A stretch of 64,000 nucleotides of DNA from assembly GCF_900176335.1 (NCBI RefSeq), contig NZ_FWXW01000005.1:1-64000 (forward strand), given 5' to 3'. The translations under genes were made by a program, and so were the position numbers. The DNA is from Papillibacter cinnamivorans DSM 12816. GTDB taxonomy: Bacteria; Bacillota; Clostridia; Oscillospirales; Oscillospiraceae. Positions 53,260 to 60,642 of the stretch are shown here, one piece after another. The notes under the pieces were generated by a model. That model did no database searches and was not told the DNA's origin. It saw only the letters and a program-made list of their open reading frames with translations. Positions within the stretch are counted from its first letter, which is position 1; each line of letters opens with the position of its first letter.

Positions 53260-53895
53260 ATGATTGCTGCCACAAGCCGGAATACGGGGAACGCGTCCCG
53301 GGGGCTCTCCGGCGAAAATCCCTTTTACAGGCTCTGCCTGACGCTGCCCCTGGATTCCCAGGCCCTGAGAAACGCCGGGGCCGCCCAGGGGCCCGACGGC
53401 CCCCGTCTCACCGAAAACACGGGGCGCATTCTCGCGGTATACGAGCAGTTCGAGCGCTTCAACCGGGAGGGGTGCTGCGGCAAATGCGTCCCCTGCCGTG
53501 AGGGAACCCGGCATATCCTGGAACTGCTGGAGAGGCTGGCCGCCGGGGAAAGGCGCGGGGAGGACGGAACTCTTCTTCTGGAGCTTGCGGACACCATTTA
53601 CTCCACCGCCCTGTGCTCTCTGGGGAAAACGGCCGCCTCCCGCATCGCGGGGGTCTTCGAGGGCTGCCCAGAGGAATACCTGCCGGGAGGCGGGGGCATA
53701 GAGGAGGCTCCCCGGGTTTACCGGATCGATCCCGAACTGTGCCGGGGCTGTTCCCGCTGCGCCAGGGGCTGCCCCACGGGGGCCATTTCCGGAAAGATCA
53801 AGGAGCCCTTCGTCATCGATCCGGGGAAATGCGTCGGCTGCGGGGCGTGCCTTGCCACCTGCGCGTTCAAAGCGGTGAAGGAGGCGGACGTATGA
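53260..53895 (+). CDS. truncated HydB/NuoF-like subunit with ferredoxin domain
   Basis: A 211-residue protein. It contains the NuoF C-terminal [4Fe-4S] motif CGKCVPCREGT (~73) with the later Cys in STALCSLGKTA, followed by two ferredoxin clusters (CRGCSRCARGCPTGA and CVGCGACLATCAF). The FMN- and NADH-binding part of normal HydB/NuoF is absent, so this subunit cannot itself bind NADH; it should act as an electron wire to HydA. The start at 53260 follows GGAGCGGAGG. It overlaps hydA by ATGA. Confidence 0.88.
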   Translation: MIAATSRNTGNASRGLSGENPFYRLCLTLPLDSQALRNAGAAQGPDGPRLTENTGRILAVYEQFERFNREGCCGKCVPCREGTRHILELLERLAAGERRGEDGTLLLELADTIYSTALCSLGKTAASRIAGVFEGCPEEYLPGGGGIEEAPRVYRIDPELCRGCSRCARGCPTGAISGKIKEPFVIDPGKCVGCGACLATCAFKAVKEADV

Positions 53896-55580
53896 ACACG
53901 GGATATGTGACCATCGACGGGATCCCCATAGCGATGGAGGGAGAAAAGAACCTCCTTGAGCTCATCCGCAAAGCCGGGATCGACCTTCCCACCTTCTGCT
54001 ACTATTCGGAGCTGTCCGTCTACGGGGCGTGCCGGATGTGCATGGTGGAAACAAAAGAGGGCGCCATGGTGGCGGCCTGCTCCACCCAGCCGAAGGAGGG
54101 GATGGAGATCCTCACCAATACCCCCAGGCTCCGGCGGCACCGGAAAATGATCCTGGAGCTTCTTCTGGCAAAACACTGCCGGGACTGCACCATCTGTGAG
54201 AAAAACGGCAGATGCCGGCTCCAGGAGCTGGCAAACCGCTTCGGCATCACCCGGCTGCGCTTTCCCGGAGACACCGAGGCACGGCCGGACGCTTCCTCCC
54301 GCTGCATCACCCTGGACACGGGAAAGTGCATCCTATGCGGAGACTGCGTGCGCATGTGCTCGGAGGTGCAGAACCTGGGCATCCTGACCTTCCGCAACCG
54401 GGGCTCCCGCATGACCCTGGGGACGAGGGACGGAAAGCCCCTGGCCAAATCCGGCTGCGTGGGCTGCGGCCAGTGCGCCGCCGTCTGCCCCACCGGGGCG
54501 ATCGTGGTAAAAAACGACCGTGAACGTGTCTGGGAGGCCATCGGCGATCCCGACACCAAGGTCATCGCCCAGATCGCACCCGCCGTCCGGGTGGCGGTGG
54601 CGGAGGAGCTTCGATGCGCGCCCACCGACAATATCCTGGGCAAGCTGGTGGCCTCCATGCACCGTTTGGGCTTCGACGAGGTTTTCGACACCTGCACGGG
54701 TGCGGACCTCACCGTCCTGGAAGAATCCGCCGAGCTTATCGCCCGGCTGGAGGAAAACCGTGATCTTCCTCTCTTCACCTCCTGCTGCCCCGCCTGGGTG
54801 AGCTATCTGAAGCAGAAGCATCCCGAACTGGTTTCCCATCTTTCCTCCTGCCGCTCCCCCATGGAGATGTTCGCCGCGGTGATCCGGGAGCAGTACAAGT
54901 CCTCCCGGAAGAACATCGTACACGTGGCGGTGATGCCCTGCACGGCGAAAAAAGAGGAGGCGGCACTGGAGCGCCTGAAAATCGGCGGGATACAGCAGGT
55001 GGATTACGTCATCACCACCCAGGAGCTCATCCGAATGATCCGGGAATGCGGCATCCTCTTTTCGGAAATCGAGCCGGAAGGGCTGGACATGCCCTTCGGC
55101 GCGGCCACGGGAGCCGGGACAATTTTCGGAACCGCGGGTGGGGTCACCGAGGCGGTCCTCCGCCGTCTGTCCTCCGATAAATCCCCCGCCGCCCTCCGGG
55201 AACTGGCCTTCCGAGGCGTCCGGGGCGCCGCCGGGCTGAAGGAAACCGAGGTTTCCTGCATGGGCCGGACGCTGCGCATCGCCGCGGTGAGCGGGCTGAA
55301 AAATGCCGAGGATCTGCTCACGAGAATCCAGGAGGGAGAGCATTACGATTTTGTGGAAGTGATGGCCTGCCCGGGCGGCTGCGCGGGCGGCGCCGGCCAG
55401 CCCTTTGCCGCCGGGGATTCCAGACGTCAGCGGAGCAAGGAGCTTTACGCTGCCGATCGGATGAGCAGTATCAAACGCTCGGAGGAAAATTCCCTTGTAC
55501 TGTCCCTTTACGGCGGCCTTCTCAAAGGGAAGGCCCGGAAACTGCTGCATACCGAACATAACGGGGAGGAATCGAAATGA
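53892..55580 (+). CDS. hydA: [FeFe] hydrogenase catalytic subunit HydA
   Basis: A 562-residue hydrogenase. From the N terminus: a [2Fe-2S] domain (TFCYYSELSVYGACRMC), a His-Cys3 cluster (KHCRDCTICEKNGRC), two [4Fe-4S] motifs (CILCGDCVRMC, CVGCGQCAAVCPTGA), then the H-cluster loops TSCCPAW (L1), MPCTAKKEEA (L2) and MACPGGCAGGAGQP (L3; the usual GGGQP has one Gly to Ala). The catalytic set is otherwise intact, so it should make or use H2. Starts and ends in ATGA overlaps with its neighbours. Confidence 0.95.
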   Translation: MNTGYVTIDGIPIAMEGEKNLLELIRKAGIDLPTFCYYSELSVYGACRMCMVETKEGAMVAACSTQPKEGMEILTNTPRLRRHRKMILELLLAKHCRDCTICEKNGRCRLQELANRFGITRLRFPGDTEARPDASSRCITLDTGKCILCGDCVRMCSEVQNLGILTFRNRGSRMTLGTRDGKPLAKSGCVGCGQCAAVCPTGAIVVKNDRERVWEAIGDPDTKVIAQIAPAVRVAVAEELRCAPTDNILGKLVASMHRLGFDEVFDTCTGADLTVLEESAELIARLEENRDLPLFTSCCPAWVSYLKQKHPELVSHLSSCRSPMEMFAAVIREQYKSSRKNIVHVAVMPCTAKKEEAALERLKIGGIQQVDYVITTQELIRMIRECGILFSEIEPEGLDMPFGAATGAGTIFGTAGGVTEAVLRRLSSDKSPAALRELAFRGVRGAAGLKETEVSCMGRTLRIAAVSGLKNAEDLLTRIQEGEHYDFVEVMACPGGCAGGAGQPFAAGDSRRQRSKELYAADRMSSIKRSEENSLVLSLYGGLLKGKARKLLHTEHNGEESK

Positions 55581-55822
55581 CTAAAATTACAGTCTGCATC
55601 GGCAGCGCCTGCCATCTCAAGGGCTCTTACAACGTGGTGACCACCTTTCAGAGCATGATCGAGGAGATGAACCTGACGGACAAAGTGGAGCTGGTCCTTG
55701 CCTTCTGTCTGGGGCAATGCCAGCAGGCGGTCTGCGTGCAGCTGGACGGGGAGCTACACAGTGTTTCCGCCGATTCCGCCCGGCAGTTTTTCCGGGAAAA
55801 CGTCCTGCCCCGGGTCTCTTAA
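55577..55822 (+). CDS. NuoE-like [2Fe-2S] thioredoxin-fold ferredoxin
   Basis: An 81-residue protein with the four-cysteine pattern CIGSACHLKGS (10 and 15) and FCLGQCQQ (44 and 48) of the NuoE/HydC C-terminal domain. The helical N-terminal part of NuoE is missing. Its start overlaps the hydA stop. Probably a small electron carrier subunit of the HydA complex. Confidence 0.9.
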   Translation: MTKITVCIGSACHLKGSYNVVTTFQSMIEEMNLTDKVELVLAFCLGQCQQAVCVQLDGELHSVSADSARQFFRENVLPRVS

Positions 55823-56037
55823 AACCCGGAGGAAAAGCCCCGCGGGGCTTTCCTGCCGGCGAAGACCGGGCGGCGCTGCGCCACCCGGTTTCCATAAAAA
55901 CAAATTATGGAATTCAGTCAGAGGGAACGAAGAGGACAATACCGATAAAATAGTGAGCAATATATAGATAAATTGAGATAACGGTATAATGAAAGAGAAT
56001 ACCGGGGTATTCGGGATATTTTGCCTCAAAATGAGAG

Positions 56038-56066
56038 TTGCCTTTTTGGACGGCCCGCCCTATAAT
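56038..56066 (+). promoter_or_regulatory. promoter of the structured RNA candidate
   Basis: TTGCCT (56038-56043), 17-bp spacer, TATAAT (56061-56066). The predicted start, 56072-56073, coincides with the first base of the RNA's closing stem. Confidence 0.78.
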
Positions 56067-56071
56067 GAAAA

Positions 56072-56373
56072 TACGCTCCAGGGAATACTAAGAAGATCGG
56101 AAGCGAATCGAAGGGCCGCCGCAGCAATGCGGAAGCGAAAGAGCGACTGACGAGCCGCGCAAGCGGAAACAAGTTGCAGGTTAGTCGAAGGGCGAACGAA
56201 GAAGGAAAACGGAAGCGCGGGATTTCGGTCCCGAGAGCACTGGATTCCGGAAAGCGGATGCAGGTTAGACTAAACGGAAATTTCGCACAGGGCCGTCGGA
56301 TCGGGGAAGAGATTTGAAGGTTCGCTGGAGCGTACTTATTTATAAAAAGCGCGGTCAATCCTGACCGCGCTTT
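56072..56373 (+). ncRNA. structured noncoding RNA candidate (~300 nt)
   Basis: The 5' end TACGCTCCAG (56072-56081) is perfectly complementary to CTGGAGCGTA (56325-56334), giving a 10-bp closing stem. Inside are CCGCA-GCAA-TGCGG and CCGC-GCAA-GCGG (both GNRA loops), an 8-bp helix CGACTGAC/GTTAGTCG around the second, and CGGGAT-TTCG-GTCCCG. A strong promoter precedes it and a 12-bp terminator hairpin (AAAGCGCGGTCA/TGACCGCGCTTT, 56346-56373) follows. The sequence GCAGGTTAG occurs twice. It does not match tmRNA, RNase P, SRP or 6S RNA as I know them. Class unknown. Confidence 0.7.
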
Positions 56374-56574
56374 AGTTTGTCGAAAAGGCGTTCCGCCTTT
56401 TTCAACAAAAAGGCCTGCAGACTGCCGCGCGCCTCGCTGTCCGCCGAAGGTGGACGGTTCGGCGCTTGCAGCCTGAGAAGTATTTTCGGGCACGTACACG
56501 CCGCGCCCGAAAATGATCCGATTTTATTTCGCCGCTCCGGCGGCGAAACTCTGCGAGGCTTTTACGACAGCCTG
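56374..56574 (+). repeat. hairpin array, B-like element C
   Basis: A run of hairpins arranged like B1 and B2: GTCGAAAAGGCG with CGCCTTTTTCAAC, a GTCC/GGAC hairpin inside CTGCAG/CTTGCAG arms, ATTTTCGGGC with GCCCGAAAAT, and TTTCGCCG with CGGCGAAA. It is flanked by identical copies of a ~27-bp terminator hairpin (56346-56373 and 56575-56602), as if inserted with duplication or as a duplicated terminator. Confidence 0.6.
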
Positions 56575-56612
56575 AAGCGCGGTCAATCCTGACCGCGCTT
56601 TTCTTTTTTCAA
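56575..56612 (+). terminator. terminator, second copy
   Basis: AAGCGCGGTCA/TGACCGCGCTT with the same ATCC loop as 56346-56373, this time followed by TTCTTTTTTC, a good U-tract. The first copy has a poor U-tract, so read-through into the hairpin array is plausible. Confidence 0.8.
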
Positions 56613-56617
56613 ATCCG

Positions 56618-57589
56618 TCAGAGGGCCGGCCCCTCCCCATTTTTCGCCGAGTCTTCTTTGTATTCCCGGGAGCTGATTTCATATTCCCTTTTCACCAGAT
56701 CCACGAAAAGTGCCTCATACCGGCTCAGGTGATGGGATTTGGAGTACACCAGAAGGTCCTTGCTCAGAAGGCTTTGCGGCACGGTGTCCCGAAGGACCAG
56801 ATTGTGAGGCTTCAGGATGATTCGCGGCACGTAGGAAACCCACATGTAGGTCCCCGGGACCAGACGGAGCATGTCCAGCTGGCTGCCCCGCTCGGAAACG
56901 TAGATCCGCTTATCCGGGACCTTCTGCTCGGCGCTGTAGCTGATGCGGTGCATGGGGACCGACGGGATTCGTATGTCCCCATGGACGATTTCGGGATATT
57001 CGTAGAGCAGGTGGACGGGAATGGGATTCATGCCCGCCAGAGGATGGTCCCCGGCGCAGAGGATCACGGGGTGAAAGGCAAAGAGCTCCTCGTGGGCAAG
57101 CCCCTTTTCCTTTAAAAAGCCGAGAAAATACTCCTCATAAATCTGCTGATAGCGGATCACGGCCAGGTCGGAAGCCCCGGAGGCCACGTCGCCGATGGCT
57201 TTCAGGGAATCCACCTCCCGAAAGCCGATGGAAATCTCCTGCTTGTTCCGCAGTTCGTTTAAAAAAGCGGTGAAGGCCGCCGAGATATAGGAGGCACGGG
57301 GAACAGAGATGTTGATCCTCACCCTGTCGGGATCCTGCGGGCGGTAAATGGATTCCAGCTCGTCTATCTGAGAAAGGATGGTCTTGGCATAGGCAAGAAA
57401 CTCCGCTCCCCTCTGGGTGGGGGCCACTCCCTGGCTGGTTCGCGAAAAGAGAGTCAGGCCGATTTCGCTCTCCAGCTCCCGAATGGCCTTGCTGAGATTG
57501 GGTTGACTGGTGAACAGGTTCCGGGCGGCCTTTGAAATAGAGCCCGTCCGCTCCACCTCCGCCACATACTTCAGATGCTGCAGGTTCAT
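56618..57589 (-). CDS. LysR family transcriptional regulator
   Basis: A 323-residue LysR regulator. The N-terminal helix-turn-helix reads MNLQHLKYVAEVERTGSISK and LFTSQPNLSKAIRELESEIG; the C-terminal ligand domain starts near 90 (RINISVPRASYISAAF). It lies downstream of kamA on the same strand but has its own promoter. Regulation of the kamA/ATP-grasp operon is a reasonable inference from position. Confidence 0.92.
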   Translation of the reverse strand: MNLQHLKYVAEVERTGSISKAARNLFTSQPNLSKAIRELESEIGLTLFSRTSQGVAPTQRGAEFLAYAKTILSQIDELESIYRPQDPDRVRINISVPRASYISAAFTAFLNELRNKQEISIGFREVDSLKAIGDVASGASDLAVIRYQQIYEEYFLGFLKEKGLAHEELFAFHPVILCAGDHPLAGMNPIPVHLLYEYPEIVHGDIRIPSVPMHRISYSAEQKVPDKRIYVSERGSQLDMLRLVPGTYMWVSYVPRIILKPHNLVLRDTVPQSLLSKDLLVYSKSHHLSRYEALFVDLVKREYEISSREYKEDSAKNGEGPAL

Positions 57590-57624
57590 TCCGTCTCCCC
57601 TTCCGCCGCTTGTTTTCCTTTATT

Positions 57625-57653
57625 ATTATATCCTCTTCTCTCCTTTCCGACAA
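57625..57653 (-). promoter_or_regulatory. promoter of the LysR gene
   Basis: On the minus strand TTGTCG (57648-57653), 17-bp spacer, TATAAT (57625-57630). Start near 57618. Confidence 0.65.
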
Positions 57654-57684
57654 CGCAAAAATGAACATTCCCGTCCAACAAACA

Positions 57685-57712
57685 AAACACGGGCCGCAGG
57701 GCCCGTGTTTCA
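57685..57712 (-). terminator. terminator of the ATP-grasp/kamA operon
   Basis: AAACACGGGCC pairs with GGCCCGTGTTT (minus strand) and is followed by TGTTTGTTGG. It lies directly after kamA, separating it from the LysR unit. Confidence 0.75.
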
Positions 57713-57718
57713 GCTTGA

Positions 57719-58870
57719 CTATTCTGTTTTTCCCGGCGGTTCCGGGCCGTCCCGGAGGTCCGGGGGCTGCGGATAGACATAGATATCTCCCCGGTAATTG
57801 CGCATGACCACCTGGCTGTCGTCTATGGACTGAACGTAATTGTAGCTCACGGGGATCTTGCCCCCGCCTCCCGGAGCATCGATGACGAATTTGGGAAGGG
57901 CATACCCGGAAATGTTGCCGGTAAGGGCCTTCATAATGGAGATGCCGGTCTCCACACGGGTCCTGAAATGGCCGATTCCCCGGCTCAGGTCGCACTGATA
58001 GAGGTAATAGGGCCGCACTCTCCCCTTTACCAGCTTCAGCAGAAGCTGCTTCATGGTTTCGGCGTTGTCGTTGATGTGCCGCAGCAGCACGCTCTGGTTT
58101 CCCAGAGGGATGCCGGCGTCCACGATCTCTCCGCACGCCTTGAGGGCCAGGGGGGTGAGCTCCTTGGGATGATTGAAATGGGTGTTGATCCAGACGGGCT
58201 GGTATTTTTTCAGCATGGAGAGCAGCTCCGGGGTAATCCGCATGGGCATCACCGCCGGGACCCTTGTGCCGATGCGGATGATCTCCACATGGTCGATTGC
58301 GCGGAGCCTCGAGAGGATCCTCTCCAAGGTTTCGTCGGAAAGGGTCAGGGGGTCGCCGCCGGAAACCAGCACGTCCCGGATGCGGGGGTTGGATTCGATG
58401 TACCGGACGGCGTCGTCCAGCTCGGAAGCGGTAATGGTATGGTCCTCCTCCCCCACCGTCCGCCTGCGGGTGCAGTGCCTGCAGTACATGGAGCACTGGT
58501 GGGTCACGAGAAGGAGTACCCGGTCGGGATATCGATGCACGATGTTTTTCACAGGGCTGTCGCGGTCTTCTCCCAGGGGATCTGCCAGCTCGCAGGGCAG
58601 AATCACCGTCTCCTCGATCCGGGGGACCGCCTGAAGCCTCACGGGGCACATGGGATCCACCGGATCCATGAGGGACGCGTAATAAGGGGTAACCGCCATG
58701 CGAAAGAGGGAAAGGCAGCGGGTAATATTCTCCTTTTCCTCCGGGGTAAGCCGGATGTACCGTTCCAGCCCCTCCACGGTAGTAATCCGGTTTTTCATCT
58801 GCCATTTCCAGTCGAACCAGTCGGCGCCCAGCTGCCGGGCCTCGTCCAGAAGACGTGTTGCCTCCATCAT
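57719..58870 (-). CDS. kamA: KamA-type lysine 2,3-aminomutase (radical SAM)
   Basis: About 383 residues. The radical-SAM cluster motif is CSMYCRHCTRRR (~125). Blocks YQCDLSRGIGHFRT and FVIDAPGGGGKIPVS carry the two Asp residues that in characterised lysine aminomutase recognise the lysine side chain, and the PLP lysine lies in this same GGGGKIP motif. The C terminus is shorter than in Clostridium subterminale KamA and has no Cys cluster there. Product would be beta-lysine. It follows the ATP-grasp gene by five bases. ATG 58870 or 58867 are both possible. Confidence 0.87.
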   Translation of the reverse strand: MMEATRLLDEARQLGADWFDWKWQMKNRITTVEGLERYIRLTPEEKENITRCLSLFRMAVTPYYASLMDPVDPMCPVRLQAVPRIEETVILPCELADPLGEDRDSPVKNIVHRYPDRVLLLVTHQCSMYCRHCTRRRTVGEEDHTITASELDDAVRYIESNPRIRDVLVSGGDPLTLSDETLERILSRLRAIDHVEIIRIGTRVPAVMPMRITPELLSMLKKYQPVWINTHFNHPKELTPLALKACGEIVDAGIPLGNQSVLLRHINDNAETMKQLLLKLVKGRVRPYYLYQCDLSRGIGHFRTRVETGISIMKALTGNISGYALPKFVIDAPGGGGKIPVSYNYVQSIDDSQVVMRNYRGDIYVYPQPPDLRDGPEPPGKTE

Positions 58871-58875
58871 CCGTC

Positions 58876-59940
58876 TCACCCCTGCTCCAGACAAAATTCA
58901 AGACCATGCCTCTTCAGTGCGGCGTTCAGAACGCCGCGCACCAAAGCAACATAGTCCATCCCGTTGCGCTCGGCCAGCATGGGAAAATCGCTGTAGCCCG
59001 GCTCCAGTCCGGGCAGAGGATTGATCTCAATGAAGTATACGGTTCCTTCCGGGGAAAGGCGGAAGTCCACCCTGGCAAAATCACGGCACTCCAGAGCGTC
59101 GTAGATCTTCCGGGCGGTATCCATGAGCTCGCGCTCCGTTTTTTCCGGTATCGCCGCGGGGCAATCATACCGTATCAGGGTTTTATAATTCTTTTTAACC
59201 TGAAAGCTGTAAATATGGTACGCGCTCTCCTGGTCCAGGTAGACAATCTCCATCGGCCGGAACACCCGGGTCTCCGCGCCGTTTCCCAGAATGCCCACCG
59301 TGAATTCCCGGCCGCCGATGTACTCCTCCACCAGCATATCCTGGCGGTATCTTGCGAAATTTTCCTCCAGGAGCTCTTTGAGCTGCGTTTCGTTTTCCGC
59401 TACGGCCTTGTTGAAGATCCCCTTGCTGGATCCCTCTGCCACGGGCTTGACGATCACGGGAAAGGAAAGTCCTCCCTTCCAGCGGGAATCGGGATGAACC
59501 ACCCGGTACCGCGGCGTCTTCACCTGATAGGTGGCCAGCAACCGCTTGGAAAGGGCTTTGTCCAGGGCAACGCAGAGGGTAGTCTCGTCCGATCCGGTAC
59601 TGGGGATTCGCAAAAAGCTGAGAAGCGACGGAATCTGGGCTTCCCTGCCCCTTCCTCCGCTTCCTTCCGCGATGTTGAACACGATGTCCACGGGACGGCC
59701 CGACAGAGCCCGGGGCAGCGTATCCGCCGCTTCCATGAGTTCCACCCGGCAGCCCGCCGTTTCCAGCGCGGCCCGGATCGCGTCAACGGTTTCAATTCGG
59801 TCGTATTCCGCCTGCTCATCCTCGGAATCGGACAGCGAAGCGTGCTTGAGGTTAAAAGTAAGTCCTACTCGCAAAGGGGGAGCAGGGTCGGGTTTGGGGA
59901 TTTCCTCCACCGAAAACACCATCCTTTTTGCTTCCATCAT
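58876..59940 (-). CDS. D-Ala-D-Ala ligase-like ATP-grasp enzyme
   Basis: About 354 residues. The ATP-grasp core shows VFNIAEGSGGRGREAQIPS (~80), the ATP lysine in FPVIVKPVAEGSSKGI (~165), LVEEYIGGREFTVGIL (~205) and the Mg-binding FIEINPLPGLEPGYSDFP (~310). It should join an amino acid carboxylate to an amine using ATP. Genuine ddl genes usually sit near mur genes; pairing with kamA suggests beta-lysine or a related beta-amino acid as substrate (inference). Start at ATG 59940; the promoter at 59970 excludes earlier starts. Confidence 0.85.
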   Translation of the reverse strand: MMEAKRMVFSVEEIPKPDPAPPLRVGLTFNLKHASLSDSEDEQAEYDRIETVDAIRAALETAGCRVELMEAADTLPRALSGRPVDIVFNIAEGSGGRGREAQIPSLLSFLRIPSTGSDETTLCVALDKALSKRLLATYQVKTPRYRVVHPDSRWKGGLSFPVIVKPVAEGSSKGIFNKAVAENETQLKELLEENFARYRQDMLVEEYIGGREFTVGILGNGAETRVFRPMEIVYLDQESAYHIYSFQVKKNYKTLIRYDCPAAIPEKTERELMDTARKIYDALECRDFARVDFRLSPEGTVYFIEINPLPGLEPGYSDFPMLAERNGMDYVALVRGVLNAALKRHGLEFCLEQG

Positions 59941-59969
59941 ACCGGAAGTATAATGATTTATGATGGAAC

Positions 59970-59998
59970 AGTGTATGCTTTCCATACGCCGTTGTCAA
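59970..59998 (-). promoter_or_regulatory. promoter of the ATP-grasp/kamA operon
   Basis: On the minus strand TTGACA (59993-59998), 17-bp spacer, TACACT (59970-59975). Start near 59963 leaves ~23 nt to the ATG. Confidence 0.7.
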
Positions 59999-60563
59999 TA
60001 TATTTTTCCGTAAATTTTCACGGTGTTTTTTTCCCTTCCGCAGCTCGTGTTCTCCCCTGTTTCCATCCGCTGCATAACATTTCTGAACCCATTGCGGCAC
60101 TAGGTGTTCAGAAATGATCTGTGTTTTCTTTCTTTCCCTGCCGACGAAGGGGCCGCGGATAATTTCGGGGGCCTGTTTTTTGCGGATTTCTAAAACGCTC
60201 GCCGCCGCTTTTCCCGGGCAATCTTTCTTCCGTAAAAAAAGAAATTTCACCATGCCATCTCCCCTGATCCGCGGGAACTCTGCCATGAGAAAGCGCAGTT
60301 ATAACCGCCGCGCAACCACCGAACAGATATGCACACACACGCAAACCATGAGGCAGAAATTCTTAAAAAAGCGGAAAACCTCGCACCCGAATCGCCAAAC
60401 AACGCAATCACAGTTCCGCCGCTGTCGCGTTTTCGAATTCTTCAGCTGACATTCATCAAGATTCCCGCTCTTTTTACCGGGTTTTCCCGGTATGCATAAT
60501 GTTCGCACTGTCTTTCTATCCGATTAAAAAACCACAGCGTTTTTATTCCATTACACCTTTACT
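59999..60563. other. intergenic region without gene
   Basis: About 560 bp between the divergent ATP-grasp and TetR genes. The only clear structure is a perfect 11-bp inverted repeat, CATTTCTGAAC (60078-60088) and GTTCAGAAATG (60106-60116), 17 bp apart, about 80 bp upstream of the ATP-grasp -35 box. I see no supported coding region; short frames here lack ribosome sites. Confidence 0.5.
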
Positions 60564-60592
60564 TTGCCATTATTAAGGGATAAAATTATAGC
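60564..60592 (+). promoter_or_regulatory. promoter of the TetR gene
   Basis: TTGCCA (60564-60569), 17-bp spacer, TATAGC (60587-60592). Start near 60599. The leader holds ATTTAAAT and ATTTAAAGG blocks that could be an operator. Confidence 0.55.
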
Positions 60593-60642
60593 AGGCTTTA
60601 ATGCAAGATTTAAATCATGTTCTAATTTAAAGGAGTGAGAAC

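Noticed and set aside
56130-56175. Hammerhead-ribozyme-like CTGACGAG within the RNA candidate
   Set aside because: The motif is paired in an 8-bp helix (CGACTGAC/GTTAGTCG), and the required GAAA core and cleavage triplet are not in place.
56250-56310. Group I intron-like block (GATGCAGGTTAGACTAAACGG)
   Set aside because: Superficially like the P7 region, but no P-Q-R-S set, no split host gene and no splice context were seen.
56026-56499. 157-codon minus-strand frame over the structured RNA
   Set aside because: It is antisense to the promoter-driven RNA candidate, is Arg/Phe/Pro-rich without domain, and crosses the terminator.
57135-58907. 590-codon frame spanning lysR and kamA
   Set aside because: It runs across two real genes, a promoter and a terminator in another frame; no recognisable domain.
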